A stretch of 64,000 nucleotides of DNA from Corynebacterium tuberculostearicum (lineage in GTDB: Bacteria > Actinomycetota > Actinomycetes > Mycobacteriales > Mycobacteriaceae): positions 372,001-436,000 of the forward strand of contig NZ_CP069791.1 of NCBI RefSeq assembly GCF_016894265.1, written 5' to 3'. Under the pieces are notes generated by a model. The model searched no databases, was not told the origin of the DNA, and saw only the letters and a program-made list of their open reading frames with translations. The position numbers and the translations under genes were made by a program. Positions 11,697 to 19,925 of the stretch are shown piece after piece. The first letter of the stretch is position 1. The number at the start of each line of letters is the position of its first letter.

Positions 11697-12462
11697 TATC
11701 GGCCTAGTGCTTCCCGACGTCCTCGGTACCTACGGCGACGACGGCAACGCCCTCGTCCTGCGCCAGCGCGCCCGCATGCGCGGCTTCGAGGCGGAGATTC
11801 ACCCCATCCGCTTGGGCGAGCCCGTGCCCGAGACGCTGGATATCTACACCCTCGGCGGCGGCGAAGATACCGCGCAGATCCTGGCTGCGGACCACCTCAT
11901 CGCTGACGGCGGCCTTACCCGCGCTGCTAACGCCGGCCGCCCCATCTTCGCCATTTGCGCCGGCCTGCAAGTCCTCGGCGAATCCTTCCGCGCCTCCGGC
12001 CGCGTTATCGACGGCGTCGGACTGCTCGACGCCACCACGGCCGGCATGCAGGACCGCGCCATCGGCGAGGTGGCCTCCAAGCCCACCCGCGCCGGAGTCA
12101 CCGCGGACCTCACCGAACCGCTGACCGGCTTCGAAAACCACCTAGGTGCCACCATCCTCGGCCCCTCCGCGCAGCCGCTCGGCACGCTCACCCGCGGCAA
12201 TGGCAATGCCGACCAGGCCGCCACCGCCGATCTCAGCGACGGCTCCGCCCAGCGCACCTACGAAGGCGCCGTCCAAGGCAGCGTCATCGCCACCTATATG
12301 CACGGTCCGGCGCTGGCTCGAAACCCGCAGCTGGCCGATCTCCTCCTCGCCCAGGCCATGGGCGTGGCCCTCGCGGACCTCGAGCCGATTGAGATTCCGG
12401 CCGTCGACCGCCTGCGCGTCGAACGTTTCAACGCCTCCGAGCCCCCGCGCTCCCAAAGATAG
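11689..12462 (+). CDS. gatD: Lipid II isoglutaminyl synthase, glutaminase subunit GatD
   Basis: A class I glutamine amidotransferase related to CobB/CobQ that supplies ammonia to MurT. The 257-residue product has the nucleophile elbow FAICAGLQ (Cys about 90) and the catalytic His in ATYMHGPAL (about 205). Overlap with the end of murT indicates translational coupling. Older annotations call it cobyric acid synthase; the murT neighbour shows it acts in peptidoglycan. Confidence 0.93.
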   Translation: MLNIGLVLPDVLGTYGDDGNALVLRQRARMRGFEAEIHPIRLGEPVPETLDIYTLGGGEDTAQILAADHLIADGGLTRAANAGRPIFAICAGLQVLGESFRASGRVIDGVGLLDATTAGMQDRAIGEVASKPTRAGVTADLTEPLTGFENHLGATILGPSAQPLGTLTRGNGNADQAATADLSDGSAQRTYEGAVQGSVIATYMHGPALARNPQLADLLLAQAMGVALADLEPIEIPAVDRLRVERFNASEPPRSQR

Positions 12463-12469
12463 GCTCAAA

Positions 12470-12520
12470 CCTGTGGATAACTTCGCCCGGCGGCCGCGAA
12501 ACCCCCGAGTTATCCACAGG
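12470..12520. repeat. Perfect 13-bp inverted repeat made of two DnaA-box sequences
   Basis: CCTGTGGATAACT (12470-12482) and AGTTATCCACAGG (12508-12520) are perfect reverse complements separated by 25 bases. Each arm holds TTATCCACA, a consensus DnaA box. The long loop and the absence of a T-run argue against an intrinsic terminator, although the site follows gatD. It lies about 50 bases upstream of the HNH gene. Whether DnaA binds here is not shown. Confidence 0.6.
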
Positions 12521-12571
12521 CTCGGCCGCTTCCCCTTGTAGCGGCTTGCCCCCGCCCATAGGCTGCGGGGC

Positions 12572-13663
12572 ATGACGTTATTGGAGCAGCTGGGCGACAT
12601 CGCTAAGCGCGGCGTGGAACTTCTCGAAGAGGCCCACGCCGCCTCCAGCCTGCCCCTGCCCGCGGACCAAGCGCGCACCGTGCGCCGCACCGCCGCGGCC
12701 TTCCTCTCGCCCACCAGCCACTCGCGCTACCAATCCCGCGCCCTGGCCGCCGCGCGCCGCAACCAACACAGCCTGGAGACCCTCGCGCTCATCGCCCGCC
12801 GCTCGCGCGGCATTTCTGACCCCACCAAGCGCTGGCAATTCCGCGAGAAGCTGTGCGCCACCGCCGGCACCACCGCGCAGGTCTCGCGCGCGGCGACCCG
12901 GCTGCTGCGCGAAATCAACCCGCCGCCCGAGCGCGAAGACGGCGGCCGCCGCATCATGCACGGCGAGAAAACTACCCTGAGTTTCACCGGCCCCGCCGCG
13001 CAGATGGCCGATATCTGGGCCGCCGCCAAATCCGACCCGCTGGCCTGGCTCACCGGTTCCCGCGCCGCCGCGCCCGCGACCGTGACCACTAATGTCATCA
13101 TCGAGCTGCCGGATTACCTGAAAATCCTGGCCGGCGACGGCGATGACATCCGCCTCGCCATGACCAATGGCGCGACCATCACCGGCGCCGAACTCATCCG
13201 CCGCACCCTAGCCGGCGCCGGCCTTTTCACGCTCATCCACCCCGAGCGCGGCCCCGTCAATCTCTACCGCACCCGGCAGGCCTCCGCGAAGCAACGTCGC
13301 ATGCTCGAGGCCGAAGGCGCTCACTGCGCCTGGCCCGCTTGCCGACGCCCCGCCGCCGAATGCCAAGCCCACCACCTCATCGAATACTCCCGCGGCGGCC
13401 TCACCCACCCCGAAAACATGACGCTGCTGTGCCCGTATCACAACTCCATCAATGGGCTGCCGAGCCGCGGCCGCATGGCCCGCGTCAACGGCCGAATCGC
13501 CTGGCTCCCGCCCGCCAGCCGGCACAACGCTTCGCCAGGCAGCATGCATAGCGGCCACAGCGGTATACACAGCAGCGCAGATAACGGGACGGCAAGCAAA
13601 GCACACGGGCCGCCAGTGTTCACCGGCCGCGGGCGAACCGGCCCCACGGCTGCCGTACCTTAG
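12572..13663 (+). CDS. HNH endonuclease-signature protein
   Basis: A 363-residue protein with an N-terminal helical region of the kind seen in actinobacterial DUF222/13E12-type proteins and a C-terminal HNH nuclease motif (about 250-290): a CAWPACRRP zinc knuckle, QAHHLIEYSRGG and LLCPYHN. These hold the metal-binding His residues and the paired Cys. Such genes are widespread in actinobacteria and their target is unknown; they have been linked to mobile DNA but no other mobile trace is visible here. TAGGCT stands 7 bases before the ATG, fitting a leaderless mRNA. The tail after the HNH domain is low-complexity. Confidence 0.75.
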   Translation: MTLLEQLGDIAKRGVELLEEAHAASSLPLPADQARTVRRTAAAFLSPTSHSRYQSRALAAARRNQHSLETLALIARRSRGISDPTKRWQFREKLCATAGTTAQVSRAATRLLREINPPPEREDGGRRIMHGEKTTLSFTGPAAQMADIWAAAKSDPLAWLTGSRAAAPATVTTNVIIELPDYLKILAGDGDDIRLAMTNGATITGAELIRRTLAGAGLFTLIHPERGPVNLYRTRQASAKQRRMLEAEGAHCAWPACRRPAAECQAHHLIEYSRGGLTHPENMTLLCPYHNSINGLPSRGRMARVNGRIAWLPPASRHNASPGSMHSGHSGIHSSADNGTASKAHGPPVFTGRGRTGPTAAVP

Positions 13664-13687
13664 TCCGCGCTCGCGCGCTCACCCGCG

Positions 13688-14344
13688 CTAAATGGTCAGG
13701 CGGCCAGAAAGCGCGCGGGACAAGGTGAGTTCGTCCACGAACTCCAGATCGCCTCCGAGCGGCATGCCGGAGGCCAATCTGGTGATCTTCAAATCAGGGA
13801 AGTCGCGCAGCAACCGCACCAGGTATGCGGCGGTGGCCTCGCCCTCCGTATTGGGGTCGGTGGCGAGGATGACTTCGTGGATGGTGGGGGTGGCGTCGTA
13901 AAGCGGGGCTTCAGGGGTGGAATCCGCCAGCTCGCGGTCCGGCAGCACGCCGCCCAGGCGCTGCAGCAGCGTGGAAATATTCAAATCGCGCGGGCCCACA
14001 TTCGCTAGCGGATCCAGCGCGCCACCCAAGACGTGGTAGCGGCCCTCATACTCTCCGGTGCGCTCGATGACCTGGATATCCTTCGGCTCTTCCACCACGC
14101 ATATGGTCGAGGCGTCGCGCTGCGAATTAATGCAGATGCGGCAGACATCCTCGCGGGAAATATTGCAGCAGATGCGGCAGAAGGTCACGCCGTCGCGCAC
14201 CGCGCCCAGCGCGTTCTGCAGCCGCTCGATGTCCTCGGGCTCCATGTGCAAAACGTGAAACGCGATGCGCTGCGCCGACTTCGGGCCGATGCCCGGCAGG
14301 CGCGAAAACTCGTCGATGAGGTCTTGCAGAGGTCCTTCAAACAT
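13688..14344 (-). CDS. recR: Recombination protein RecR
   Basis: RecR works with RecO (and RecF) to load RecA on gapped DNA. The 218-residue product begins [20 protein letters not shown] with the helix-hairpin-helix, has the four-Cys zinc finger [16 protein letters not shown] (about 56-71) and a TOPRIM domain ([21 protein letters not shown]). Length is normal. It is the last gene of the dnaX-ybaB-recR set, separated from ybaB by 71 bases that include a hairpin. The ATG start lies one codon inside a possible TTG. Confidence 0.95.
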   Translation of the reverse strand: MFEGPLQDLIDEFSRLPGIGPKSAQRIAFHVLHMEPEDIERLQNALGAVRDGVTFCRICCNISREDVCRICINSQRDASTICVVEEPKDIQVIERTGEYEGRYHVLGGALDPLANVGPRDLNISTLLQRLGGVLPDRELADSTPEAPLYDATPTIHEVILATDPNTEGEATAAYLVRLLRDFPDLKITRLASGMPLGGDLEFVDELTLSRALSGRLTI

Positions 14345-14363
14345 CAATTACTCCCAAATCAGC

Positions 14364-14400
14364 AAAAGGCCGCGGCCCCAACGCGGGGCAACGGCCTTTT
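14364..14400. terminator. Hairpin between ybaB and recR
   Basis: AAAAGGCCG and CGGCCTTTT flank an inner CCCC/GGGG pairing, giving a strong stem with A/T tracts on both sides. It can terminate in either direction and would reduce read-through from ybaB into recR, so recR may rely on partial read-through or its own promoter. Confidence 0.7.
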
Positions 14401-14415
14401 ATCGTATCGCGCGGA

Positions 14416-14784
14416 CTACTGGTTGCCGCCGAAGACATCCTCAAAAGACGGGCCACCCTGGCCGCCCATGCCCTGGGACAGCGGGCCAATCTTTTCCTGT
14501 GCCAGGCGGCCGGCCGCAGCGTGGGCCTCCTTGAACGCGCCCATGACCAGGTCCTGCAGGGTGTCGACGTCCTCTGGGTCCACGACGGACTTATCGATCT
14601 GCAGGTCCACGAGCTCGGCGCCGCCGGTCATGGTCACCTTAACCAGGCCGTTGCCTGCCTGGCCCTCGACGTTGGTGGCGAGGATTTCTTCCTGCGCCTT
14701 CTGCAGGTCTGCCTGCACCTGCGCGGCCTGCGCGATGAGGTCGTTCATGTCATTTGCCTGCTGCATTGGGTCTTGGTCAGCCAT
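14416..14784 (-). CDS. YbaB/EbfC family nucleoid-associated protein
   Basis: A 122-residue member of the YbaB/EbfC DNA-binding family, almost always found between dnaX and recR. It has an N-terminal coiled-coil helix (LIAQAAQVQADLQKAQEEI), a short beta hairpin with GLVKVTMTG, and a Gly-rich C-terminus. Homologues form tweezer-shaped dimers that bind DNA. The GAAAGGAAACGAC stretch before the ATG is a good ribosome binding site. Confidence 0.92.
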   Translation of the reverse strand: MADQDPMQQANDMNDLIAQAAQVQADLQKAQEEILATNVEGQAGNGLVKVTMTGGAELVDLQIDKSVVDPEDVDTLQDLVMGAFKEAHAAAGRLAQEKIGPLSQGMGGQGGPSFEDVFGGNQ

Positions 14785-14846
14785 GTCGTTTCCTTTCTAA
14801 ATCAACTGTAAATTTCGCTACTGCCCGAGTGTACCGTGCTTGCCGG

Positions 14847-17225
14847 TTAGGCACGCCGCGCGCCCAGCTCGCGCTCCAGCAGTTCCATAGCTACCTCGGT
14901 AGCGCTGCGATGATCCATCTCGCCGGTGGACTGTGCAGCCTCCATCATGTCGCGCTCTTCGTCGTCGCGGGTGTAGGCCGGCGGCTCCTCGGGCGGCGCT
15001 GCAAAGTCCGGCTCAGGCTCGGGCGGAAGAGGCACGCCATTGCTGAACTGCGATTCATCGCGCTGCTTAGCGGCCTGCGTCGCCCGTGCGATGCGCGAGC
15101 GCCAGCCAGGCTTGCTTTCCGGTTTACTCTCCGCCTCCTGGTCGTCGGCCGGCTCGCGCGCCGGCTGATTCGGCGTCCACGCTTCCTTGCGCTGTGGCGG
15201 CCGCGGGGCATCGAAACCGGCGGTCTTCGGGTCGGTGCCCACCACACAGGTCACGGCCACATCGCGCTGGAACTCCTCCTTGAGCACCTCCACGATGACG
15301 GCGTTATTGGCGGGCGCGTTGATGCGCTCGGCCAGCGCGCCGGTGGTGTGCCCCAGCGTCAGGGTGCCATCGCGGAAGCCAAGCACGCGGGCTTCGGCCA
15401 GCATGATTTCGGCCACCTTATTCCGCTTTCCGACGCTCCCCCTCAGCGCCACCCATTTCTCCCTCACGGCCTCTGCGAAGTCGCCCGCCGGCTCCTCCGC
15501 CGCCTGCGGCTGCGCCATTTCCGACGCCTTCTCTGCGCCAGACTCCGCCCCAGATTCCGGCTTGGTTTCCTGGACAGATTCCTCCGCGCGGGCCGGCACG
15601 GGCTTCTCCAGTGGCTCGCGCTGCTCTTCCTGGGCCGGCCTTGAGTGCGGTGCCTCGCTCTGTGCTGGCTGCGTCGGCTGCGGCGTTTGCTGCCCGGGCA
15701 CCTCTGCCTGCGGGATTTGCCGCTCACGCTGCCACGGGTCTCCAGCCTCTTGCTGTTGCGGTTGCGGCTGCGACTCTTGGTTCTGAGGCTTCTGCGTGCG
15801 TTGCGCCTCGGCGGCCGCCGGCTGCTCGGGTTGCGCCTTCGGTTGCGATTCCGGTTGCGACGGGGCCTGCGGCTGCGGCTGAGCGGCCGGTGCTGAGGTT
15901 GGAGCAGAAGACGGGGCAGAAGCCTGCTGCTCCTGGGACTTGGCGCGGCGGCGAGCGATGATGGCAGCAGCGGCGGACTGGGGGTCTTGAGCACCGGCGA
16001 CGGCGGAGTTGGCCGCGGGAGCACCGCCCGGGGTCGCAGGGCCAGCCGGCGCAGGCGAGACCGCGGCAGCGTTGGCAGTGGGGGCGGAGGCGGGAGCCGC
16101 TGCGGGTGCCGGCGCGGCAGCAGCGGGGCCGGTGGACCCGATAAGCAGATGCGCGCACATGATTTCCAGCAGCAGGCGCGGTGAAGTCGCACCGGTGAGG
16201 TCGCTGATGCGGTCGTTGACCGTGGAGGCCAGGTAAGTCAGCTGCGGGCCGGAAAAGCGCTGCGCCTGGGCGGTGAGCACGGAGGCGCGGTCGGTGGGCG
16301 CGGAGACGAGGCCGGCCTCGATGGCGCCGGGCACGGCCTGCAGAATCATCAAATCGCGCAAACGGTCGAGCAAATCGACGGCAAAGCGGCGCGGATCGTG
16401 GCCGGCCTCGATGACGTGGTCGACCATCGCGAAGAGGCCGGGTTTGTCTTGGTTGGCGAGGGTTTCGATGGCGTCGTCAAGCAGCGAGACATCGGTGACA
16501 CCCAACAGCGGCCGGGCAAGGTCATAGGTCAGGCCATCGGGCCCGGCGCCGGCTAGCAGCTGGTCCAGCAGAGACAAAGTATCGCGCGGGGAACCGCCGC
16601 CCGCCTCAATGACCATGGGGTACACGGCGTCCTCGACCTGTACGCCCTCAGCCGCAACGGTGCGCTGCAGCAGGCCCTTCATGGCCGGCGGGGTCAGCAG
16701 GCGGAAGGGATAGTGGTGGGTACGCGAGCGAATGGTGCCGATGATTTTCTCCGGCTCCGTGGTCGCGAAGATGAAAATGACGTGCTCGGGCGGCTCTTCC
16801 ACCACCTTGAGCAGCGCGTTCGCACCGGAGGGCGAAATCATATGCGCCTCGTCAATAATGAAGATGCGGTAGCGCGATTCGGCCGGCGCGTAGTAGGCGC
16901 GGTCGCGCAGCTCGCGCATGTCCTCCACGCCGTTGTGCGAGGCGGCGTCGAGCTCTGTCACGTCCAGGTTGCCGGGGCCGCCGGGGGCGAGGGAGACGCA
17001 GGAATCGCATTTGCCGCACGGTGTCGAGGTGGGCCCGTGCTCGCAGTTGAGCGAGCGGGCCATAATCCGCGCCGAGGAGGTCTTGCCGCAGCCGCGCGGG
17101 CCGGAAAAGAGGTAGGCGTGGTTGATGCGCCCTGCGTCAAGGGCGGCGGATAGCGGCGTGGTGACCTGCTCTTGGCCCACGACCTCCGCGAACGTTGCTG
17201 GACGATATTTCCGGTATAAAGCCAC
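14847..17225 (-). CDS. dnaX: DNA polymerase III gamma/tau subunit
   Basis: Clamp-loader ATPase that organises the replicative polymerase. The 792-residue product has the Walker A GPRGCGKT (about 43-50), a zinc module with Cys around 60-80, IIDEAHMIS (Walker B) and the SRTHHY sensor region, followed by a clamp-loader helical domain. Residues about 360-600 are a long Pro/Ala/Gln/Glu-rich linker before a conserved C-terminal domain. The start is GTG (17223-17225), preceded by TAAACT at 8 bases, which lies inside a palindrome shared with the end of the upstream gene. No slippery A-run for a shorter gamma form was noticed. Confidence 0.95.
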   Translation of the reverse strand: MALYRKYRPATFAEVVGQEQVTTPLSAALDAGRINHAYLFSGPRGCGKTSSARIMARSLNCEHGPTSTPCGKCDSCVSLAPGGPGNLDVTELDAASHNGVEDMRELRDRAYYAPAESRYRIFIIDEAHMISPSGANALLKVVEEPPEHVIFIFATTEPEKIIGTIRSRTHHYPFRLLTPPAMKGLLQRTVAAEGVQVEDAVYPMVIEAGGGSPRDTLSLLDQLLAGAGPDGLTYDLARPLLGVTDVSLLDDAIETLANQDKPGLFAMVDHVIEAGHDPRRFAVDLLDRLRDLMILQAVPGAIEAGLVSAPTDRASVLTAQAQRFSGPQLTYLASTVNDRISDLTGATSPRLLLEIMCAHLLIGSTGPAAAAPAPAAAPASAPTANAAAVSPAPAGPATPGGAPAANSAVAGAQDPQSAAAAIIARRRAKSQEQQASAPSSAPTSAPAAQPQPQAPSQPESQPKAQPEQPAAAEAQRTQKPQNQESQPQPQQQEAGDPWQRERQIPQAEVPGQQTPQPTQPAQSEAPHSRPAQEEQREPLEKPVPARAEESVQETKPESGAESGAEKASEMAQPQAAEEPAGDFAEAVREKWVALRGSVGKRNKVAEIMLAEARVLGFRDGTLTLGHTTGALAERINAPANNAVIVEVLKEEFQRDVAVTCVVGTDPKTAGFDAPRPPQRKEAWTPNQPAREPADDQEAESKPESKPGWRSRIARATQAAKQRDESQFSNGVPLPPEPEPDFAAPPEEPPAYTRDDEERDMMEAAQSTGEMDHRSATEVAMELLERELGARRA

Positions 17226-17249
17226 GGTTAGCCAGTTTACCGGCTAACC
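17226..17249. promoter_or_regulatory. Palindrome over the dnaX promoter
   Basis: GGTTAGCC (17226-17233) and GGCTAACC (17242-17249) are perfect inverted 8-mers around AGTTTACC. On the minus strand the centre contains TAAACT, a good -10 hexamer 8 bases before the dnaX GTG. The palindrome also covers the stop codon of the upstream gene. It could be an operator or a hairpin at the operon junction. Confidence 0.45.
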
Positions 17250-17786
17250 CTCGCGCGACCAGTCCAGCAGGTCAATGCCCTGCTCGGCCACCGCCTCCTG
17301 CAGCTTGCCGACGCCCTCTTCTACCCCAAACGCATATTCCGAATCCGTCAGCATGACTAGCTGCAAGATGAGGGTCAGGCGGCCCTCCTCCCGAAACTGC
17401 GGGGTCTGCCCGCCCCACAGGTACGGGGCGATGAACAGGCCGTGGTGCACGGTGATATCTGGGACGTCGAGGATGGACGGCAGCATCACGCCCGGCTGCG
17501 CCGGCAGCAGGCCGTCGGCCTTTTCGAAGGTGTCAGCCGCGGCGTTGATGGCGGCGGCCACCTCGGGCTGCCCGGTGCGCGCCACCGTGAGCAGCTCGCA
17601 GCGCACATCGGTGCCGTCGTCCTGGTTTTGCAGGCCGGTGTCGGTGGTGTTGAAGGTGGTGGTGAGGGCGAGCGATTGGGCGTCGGCAAGCGAGGCAAGG
17701 CCCAGCCGGCGCTTATCGACGTAGCGGAACTCCAGCGGCGCCGGGATAAGCTCGCTCAGCCACAGGGCAGACTCGTCGGCGTTGAT
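17244..17786 (-). CDS. Suppressor-of-fused (SUFU)-like domain protein
   Basis: About 180 residues resembling bacterial SUFU-domain proteins: the C-terminal half has HHGLFIAPYLWGGQTPQF, LTLILQLVMLTDSEYAFG and IDLLDWSRE, the usual end of the family. Its role in bacteria is unknown. It lies directly after aspT. The start is unclear: between the aspT stop (17788-17790) and the conserved sequence there is no ATG, GTG or TTG in frame, while the frame is open back into aspT with Arg-rich sequence unlikely to be real. The listed start is an ATC codon next to the aspT stop and is a guess. The real start may be non-standard or further inside. Confidence 0.6.
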   Translation of the reverse strand: MNADESALWLSELIPAPLEFRYVDKRRLGLASLADAQSLALTTTFNTTDTGLQNQDDGTDVRCELLTVARTGQPEVAAAINAAADTFEKADGLLPAQPGVMLPSILDVPDITVHHGLFIAPYLWGGQTPQFREEGRLTLILQLVMLTDSEYAFGVEEGVGKLQEAVAEQGIDLLDWSREG

Positions 17787-17787
17787 T

Positions 17788-19059
17788 TTAGGCCCCCAGC
17801 TTCTCCACGGCGGCGAGCAGGACGCAGGTGGCGACGCCGTCCATCGCGGCCTCGACCTCTTCCTGCGGCGGCAGGGTTGGGGCGAGGCGGATATTGCGGT
17901 CATTGTCGTCCTGGCCATAAGGGTAGGCGGATCCGGCCTGGGTGAGCAGGATGCCGGCATCGCGCGCCAGCTCCCAGACGCGGTTGGCGGTGCCGTCGAC
18001 GACGTCGAGGGAGATGAAGTAGCCGCCCTTCGGGTTGGTCCACTGCGCCACTTCGTACTCGCCGAGGCGCTTTTCTAGGATGCGCAGCACGGCATCGAAC
18101 TTGGGCTTGATCAGCGCGGCATGGCGGCGCATCACCGCGCGCACGCCCTCGGCAGAGCCGAAGAACTCGTGGTGCGCCAGCTGGTTAATCTTATTGGGGC
18201 CGATGCCGCGGATGCCCGCGTGCTCCAGGTACCACTCGAGGTTGTCCTCCGAGGTGCCGAAGAAGCCCACGCCCGCGCCCGCGAAGGTGATCTTCGAGGT
18301 AGAAGACATGGCCCAGAAGCGGTTCGGGTTGCCTTCCTCCGCTGCGATATCCAGAATCGGCAGGATTTCCGGGAAGTCCTCGGTCAGGGTGTGCACCGCG
18401 TAGGCGTTATCCCACACGATGCGGAAATCCGGCGCGCCGGCCTCCATGCGGGCGAGGCGGCGGGCCTTGTCTTCAGAAATCACGGCGCCGGTGGGGTTAG
18501 CGAACATCGGCACTACCCACATGCCCTTGACTGCCGGATCCGCTACCAGCTTTTCGACGGCCTCTACATCCGGACCGTCCTCCTCCATTGGCACTGTAAC
18601 CAGCTCGAAGCCGAACTGCTCCGTGATGGCAAAGTGACGGTCGTAGCCCGGCACCGGGCAAATCCACTTGAGCTTTTCTTCCTTGCTCCACGGCTGCGCA
18701 GAATCATTGGTGCCGAAGAGAAACGCCCAAGAGATCAGGTCGAACATGATGTTCAGCGAGGACGAGTCTGCGGCCACGAGCAGCTCTGGGTCCATGTTGG
18801 TCAGCTTGCCCCAGATATCGCGCAGTTCTTTGATGCCCTTTTGGTTGCCGTAGTTACGCAGGTCGTTTCCGGCCGCATCGGTGTAATGGCCCGGGCCGGG
18901 CAGCGCCAGCAAATCATTGGAGAGGTCCAGCTGTGCCTTGGCCGGCTTTCCGCGGGTCAGGTCCAATTTCAGGCCCTTAGCCTTAAGGTCCTCGTAGTCC
19001 TTACGGACCTGGGCGGCGAGCTCCGCGAGTTCGGACGATTCCAAAGTAAGAAGCGACAT
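17788..19059 (-). CDS. aspT: Aspartate aminotransferase (corynebacterial AspT type)
   Basis: A 423-residue PLP enzyme interconverting aspartate and oxaloacetate. It contains GNDLRNYGNQKG, the ANPTGA segment, the NAYAVHTL region and the PLP lysine in SSTSKITFAGAGVGFF. The close match to C. glutamicum AspT/AspB, which differs from the classical type I enzyme, supports the name. A GGAAGGTAGACA stretch before the ATG is the likely ribosome binding site. Neighbours downstream are the SUFU-like gene and dnaX, the order also known in C. glutamicum. Confidence 0.92.
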   Translation of the reverse strand: MSLLTLESSELAELAAQVRKDYEDLKAKGLKLDLTRGKPAKAQLDLSNDLLALPGPGHYTDAAGNDLRNYGNQKGIKELRDIWGKLTNMDPELLVAADSSSLNIMFDLISWAFLFGTNDSAQPWSKEEKLKWICPVPGYDRHFAITEQFGFELVTVPMEEDGPDVEAVEKLVADPAVKGMWVVPMFANPTGAVISEDKARRLARMEAGAPDFRIVWDNAYAVHTLTEDFPEILPILDIAAEEGNPNRFWAMSSTSKITFAGAGVGFFGTSEDNLEWYLEHAGIRGIGPNKINQLAHHEFFGSAEGVRAVMRRHAALIKPKFDAVLRILEKRLGEYEVAQWTNPKGGYFISLDVVDGTANRVWELARDAGILLTQAGSAYPYGQDDNDRNIRLAPTLPPQEEVEAAMDGVATCVLLAAVEKLGA

Positions 19060-19130
19060 GCGTATGTCTACCTTCCATGTATAGGGCGACTTTCAGCCCC
19101 CAATTGTAACGCACGCCATACAAAAAGGGG

Positions 19131-19217
19131 ACCCCGCGCACCCGCCAGAGCCTCCTGACCCTTGCTGCATTCCTGCCCTGGGGGAGTTCAGAGGATGGAC
19201 GCCACGCGGAATCCTGC
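19131..19217 (-). ncRNA. ffs: Signal recognition particle 4.5S RNA
   Basis: On the minus strand the region holds the conserved SRP loop GGCAGGAATGCAGCAAGGG flanked by pairing arms (CCGCGTGGCGTCC...CTCCC with GGAGGCTCTGGCGGGTGCGCGG), followed by GGGGTCCCCTTTTTG as terminator. TAAAGT (plus-strand 19223-19228 reversed) lies about 7 bases before the estimated 5' end. The small hairpin-type RNA guides Ffh to the membrane. The ends are estimated to within a few bases. Confidence 0.88.
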
Positions 19218-19397
19218 CCCATACTTTAACGTCCGCGCGCCGGTTTAGCCAAATGGACCTCCGGCCGCACGGTCCGCCACCACCCACCGGCGCGCGGCCC
19301 AAGGACCATTCGACACAAAACGGCCTTAGATCGCCGAAAATAGGCCCTGACCTGGCGATTGGTAAAATAATTGCCACGGCTGCTAATGTTTCTTCTC

Positions 19398-19486
19398 GGA
19401 GGATTCGACTAGCGGCCTATGTCACACGCCTGGAACGCGTGCGGGGTTCACGCCCCTCGTGGGTTCAAATCCCACATCCTCCGCCA
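19398..19486 (+). tRNA. tRNA-Ser(GGA)
   Basis: Acceptor GGAGGAT pairs with ATCCTCC; the anticodon stem-loop around TGGAA gives GGA, reading UCC/UCU. There is a long variable arm typical of serine tRNAs, a GTTCAAATC T-loop and an encoded CCA (19484-19486). TAATGT (19383-19388) is a likely -10. It is the only one of the four tRNA-Ser genes here on the plus strand. Confidence 0.96.
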
Positions 19487-19488
19487 CA

Positions 19489-19532
19489 GAAAATCCCGGC
19501 TCCTGCTACACAGCATGGAGCCGGGATTTTTG
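19489..19532 (+). terminator. Terminator of tRNA-Ser(GGA)
   Basis: AAATCCCGGCTCC and GGAGCCGGGATTTTT form a 13-bp stem around a 13-base loop, followed by TTTTTG. A strong intrinsic terminator just after the tRNA. Confidence 0.88.
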
Positions 19533-19553
19533 TTGTATACGGGCGCGCGGCGC

Positions 19554-19566
19554 GCTTGCCGACGCC
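19554..19566 (+). repeat. Intergenic copy of the repeated 13-mer GCTTGCCGACGCC
   Basis: The same 13 bases also occur exactly at 2580-2592, 6333-6345, 7754-7766, 13337-13349, 17303-17315 and 46072-46084 (plus) and at 17679-17691 and 30291-30303 (minus). One-mismatch copies are at 11087, 24321 (plus) and 19778, 21953, 25479, 33305, 37942 and 61091 (minus). This copy lies between the tRNA-Ser terminator and the end of the next minus-strand gene. No known function. Confidence 0.6.
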
Positions 19567-19579
19567 GCTCCCCTCCTCC

Positions 19580-19915
19580 CTAATCGATGACCGGTGGCTC
19601 ATAGCCATCCGCCTTCAGCCACGCGACGTGCGGCGGCGTATTCATCCCCCACTCGGTGCGCGCCCAGAGGAAAGCCTGGGAGACCTCGGCCTCGGAATAG
19701 CCCCCATCGCGCAGGTATTGCCGGAAGCCATTCGGGCCTGGGTCCTTGATCCAGAGCCAGACGTAGTCGTCGAGGGAGTCGTCGGCAAGCAGGCCCTCCA
19801 ACCCGGCCGGGACATATTCGCGCTCGGCGCGCACGCGGTCCGCTAGGTCCTGGTCGAGGAAGTCGTAGAGGTAATCCAGCGCGTCCTCAAGCTGCGCATA
19901 ATCGAAGGGATCCAT
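19580..19915 (-). CDS. Small acidic hypothetical protein
   Basis: A 111-residue, strongly acidic cytoplasmic protein (MDPFDYAQLEDALDYLYDFL at the start) of no family I recognise. It is rich in Asp, Tyr and Trp, and has no membrane segment or signal peptide. TAGGCT lies 7 bases before the ATG, which supports both the start and real expression. It is 10 bases downstream of the antiporter gene on the same strand but seems to have its own leaderless promoter. Confidence 0.65.
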   Translation of the reverse strand: MDPFDYAQLEDALDYLYDFLDQDLADRVRAEREYVPAGLEGLLADDSLDDYVWLWIKDPGPNGFRQYLRDGGYSEAEVSQAFLWARTEWGMNTPPHVAWLKADGYEPPVID

Positions 19916-19925
19916 GCCGCCCAGC

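Noticed and set aside
11689..12462. Cobyric acid synthase (cobQ)
   Set aside because: It has only the glutaminase domain and overlaps murT; this is GatD.
12463..12571. Intrinsic terminator after gatD
   Set aside because: The inverted repeat has a 25-base loop and no T-run; the arms are consensus DnaA boxes instead.
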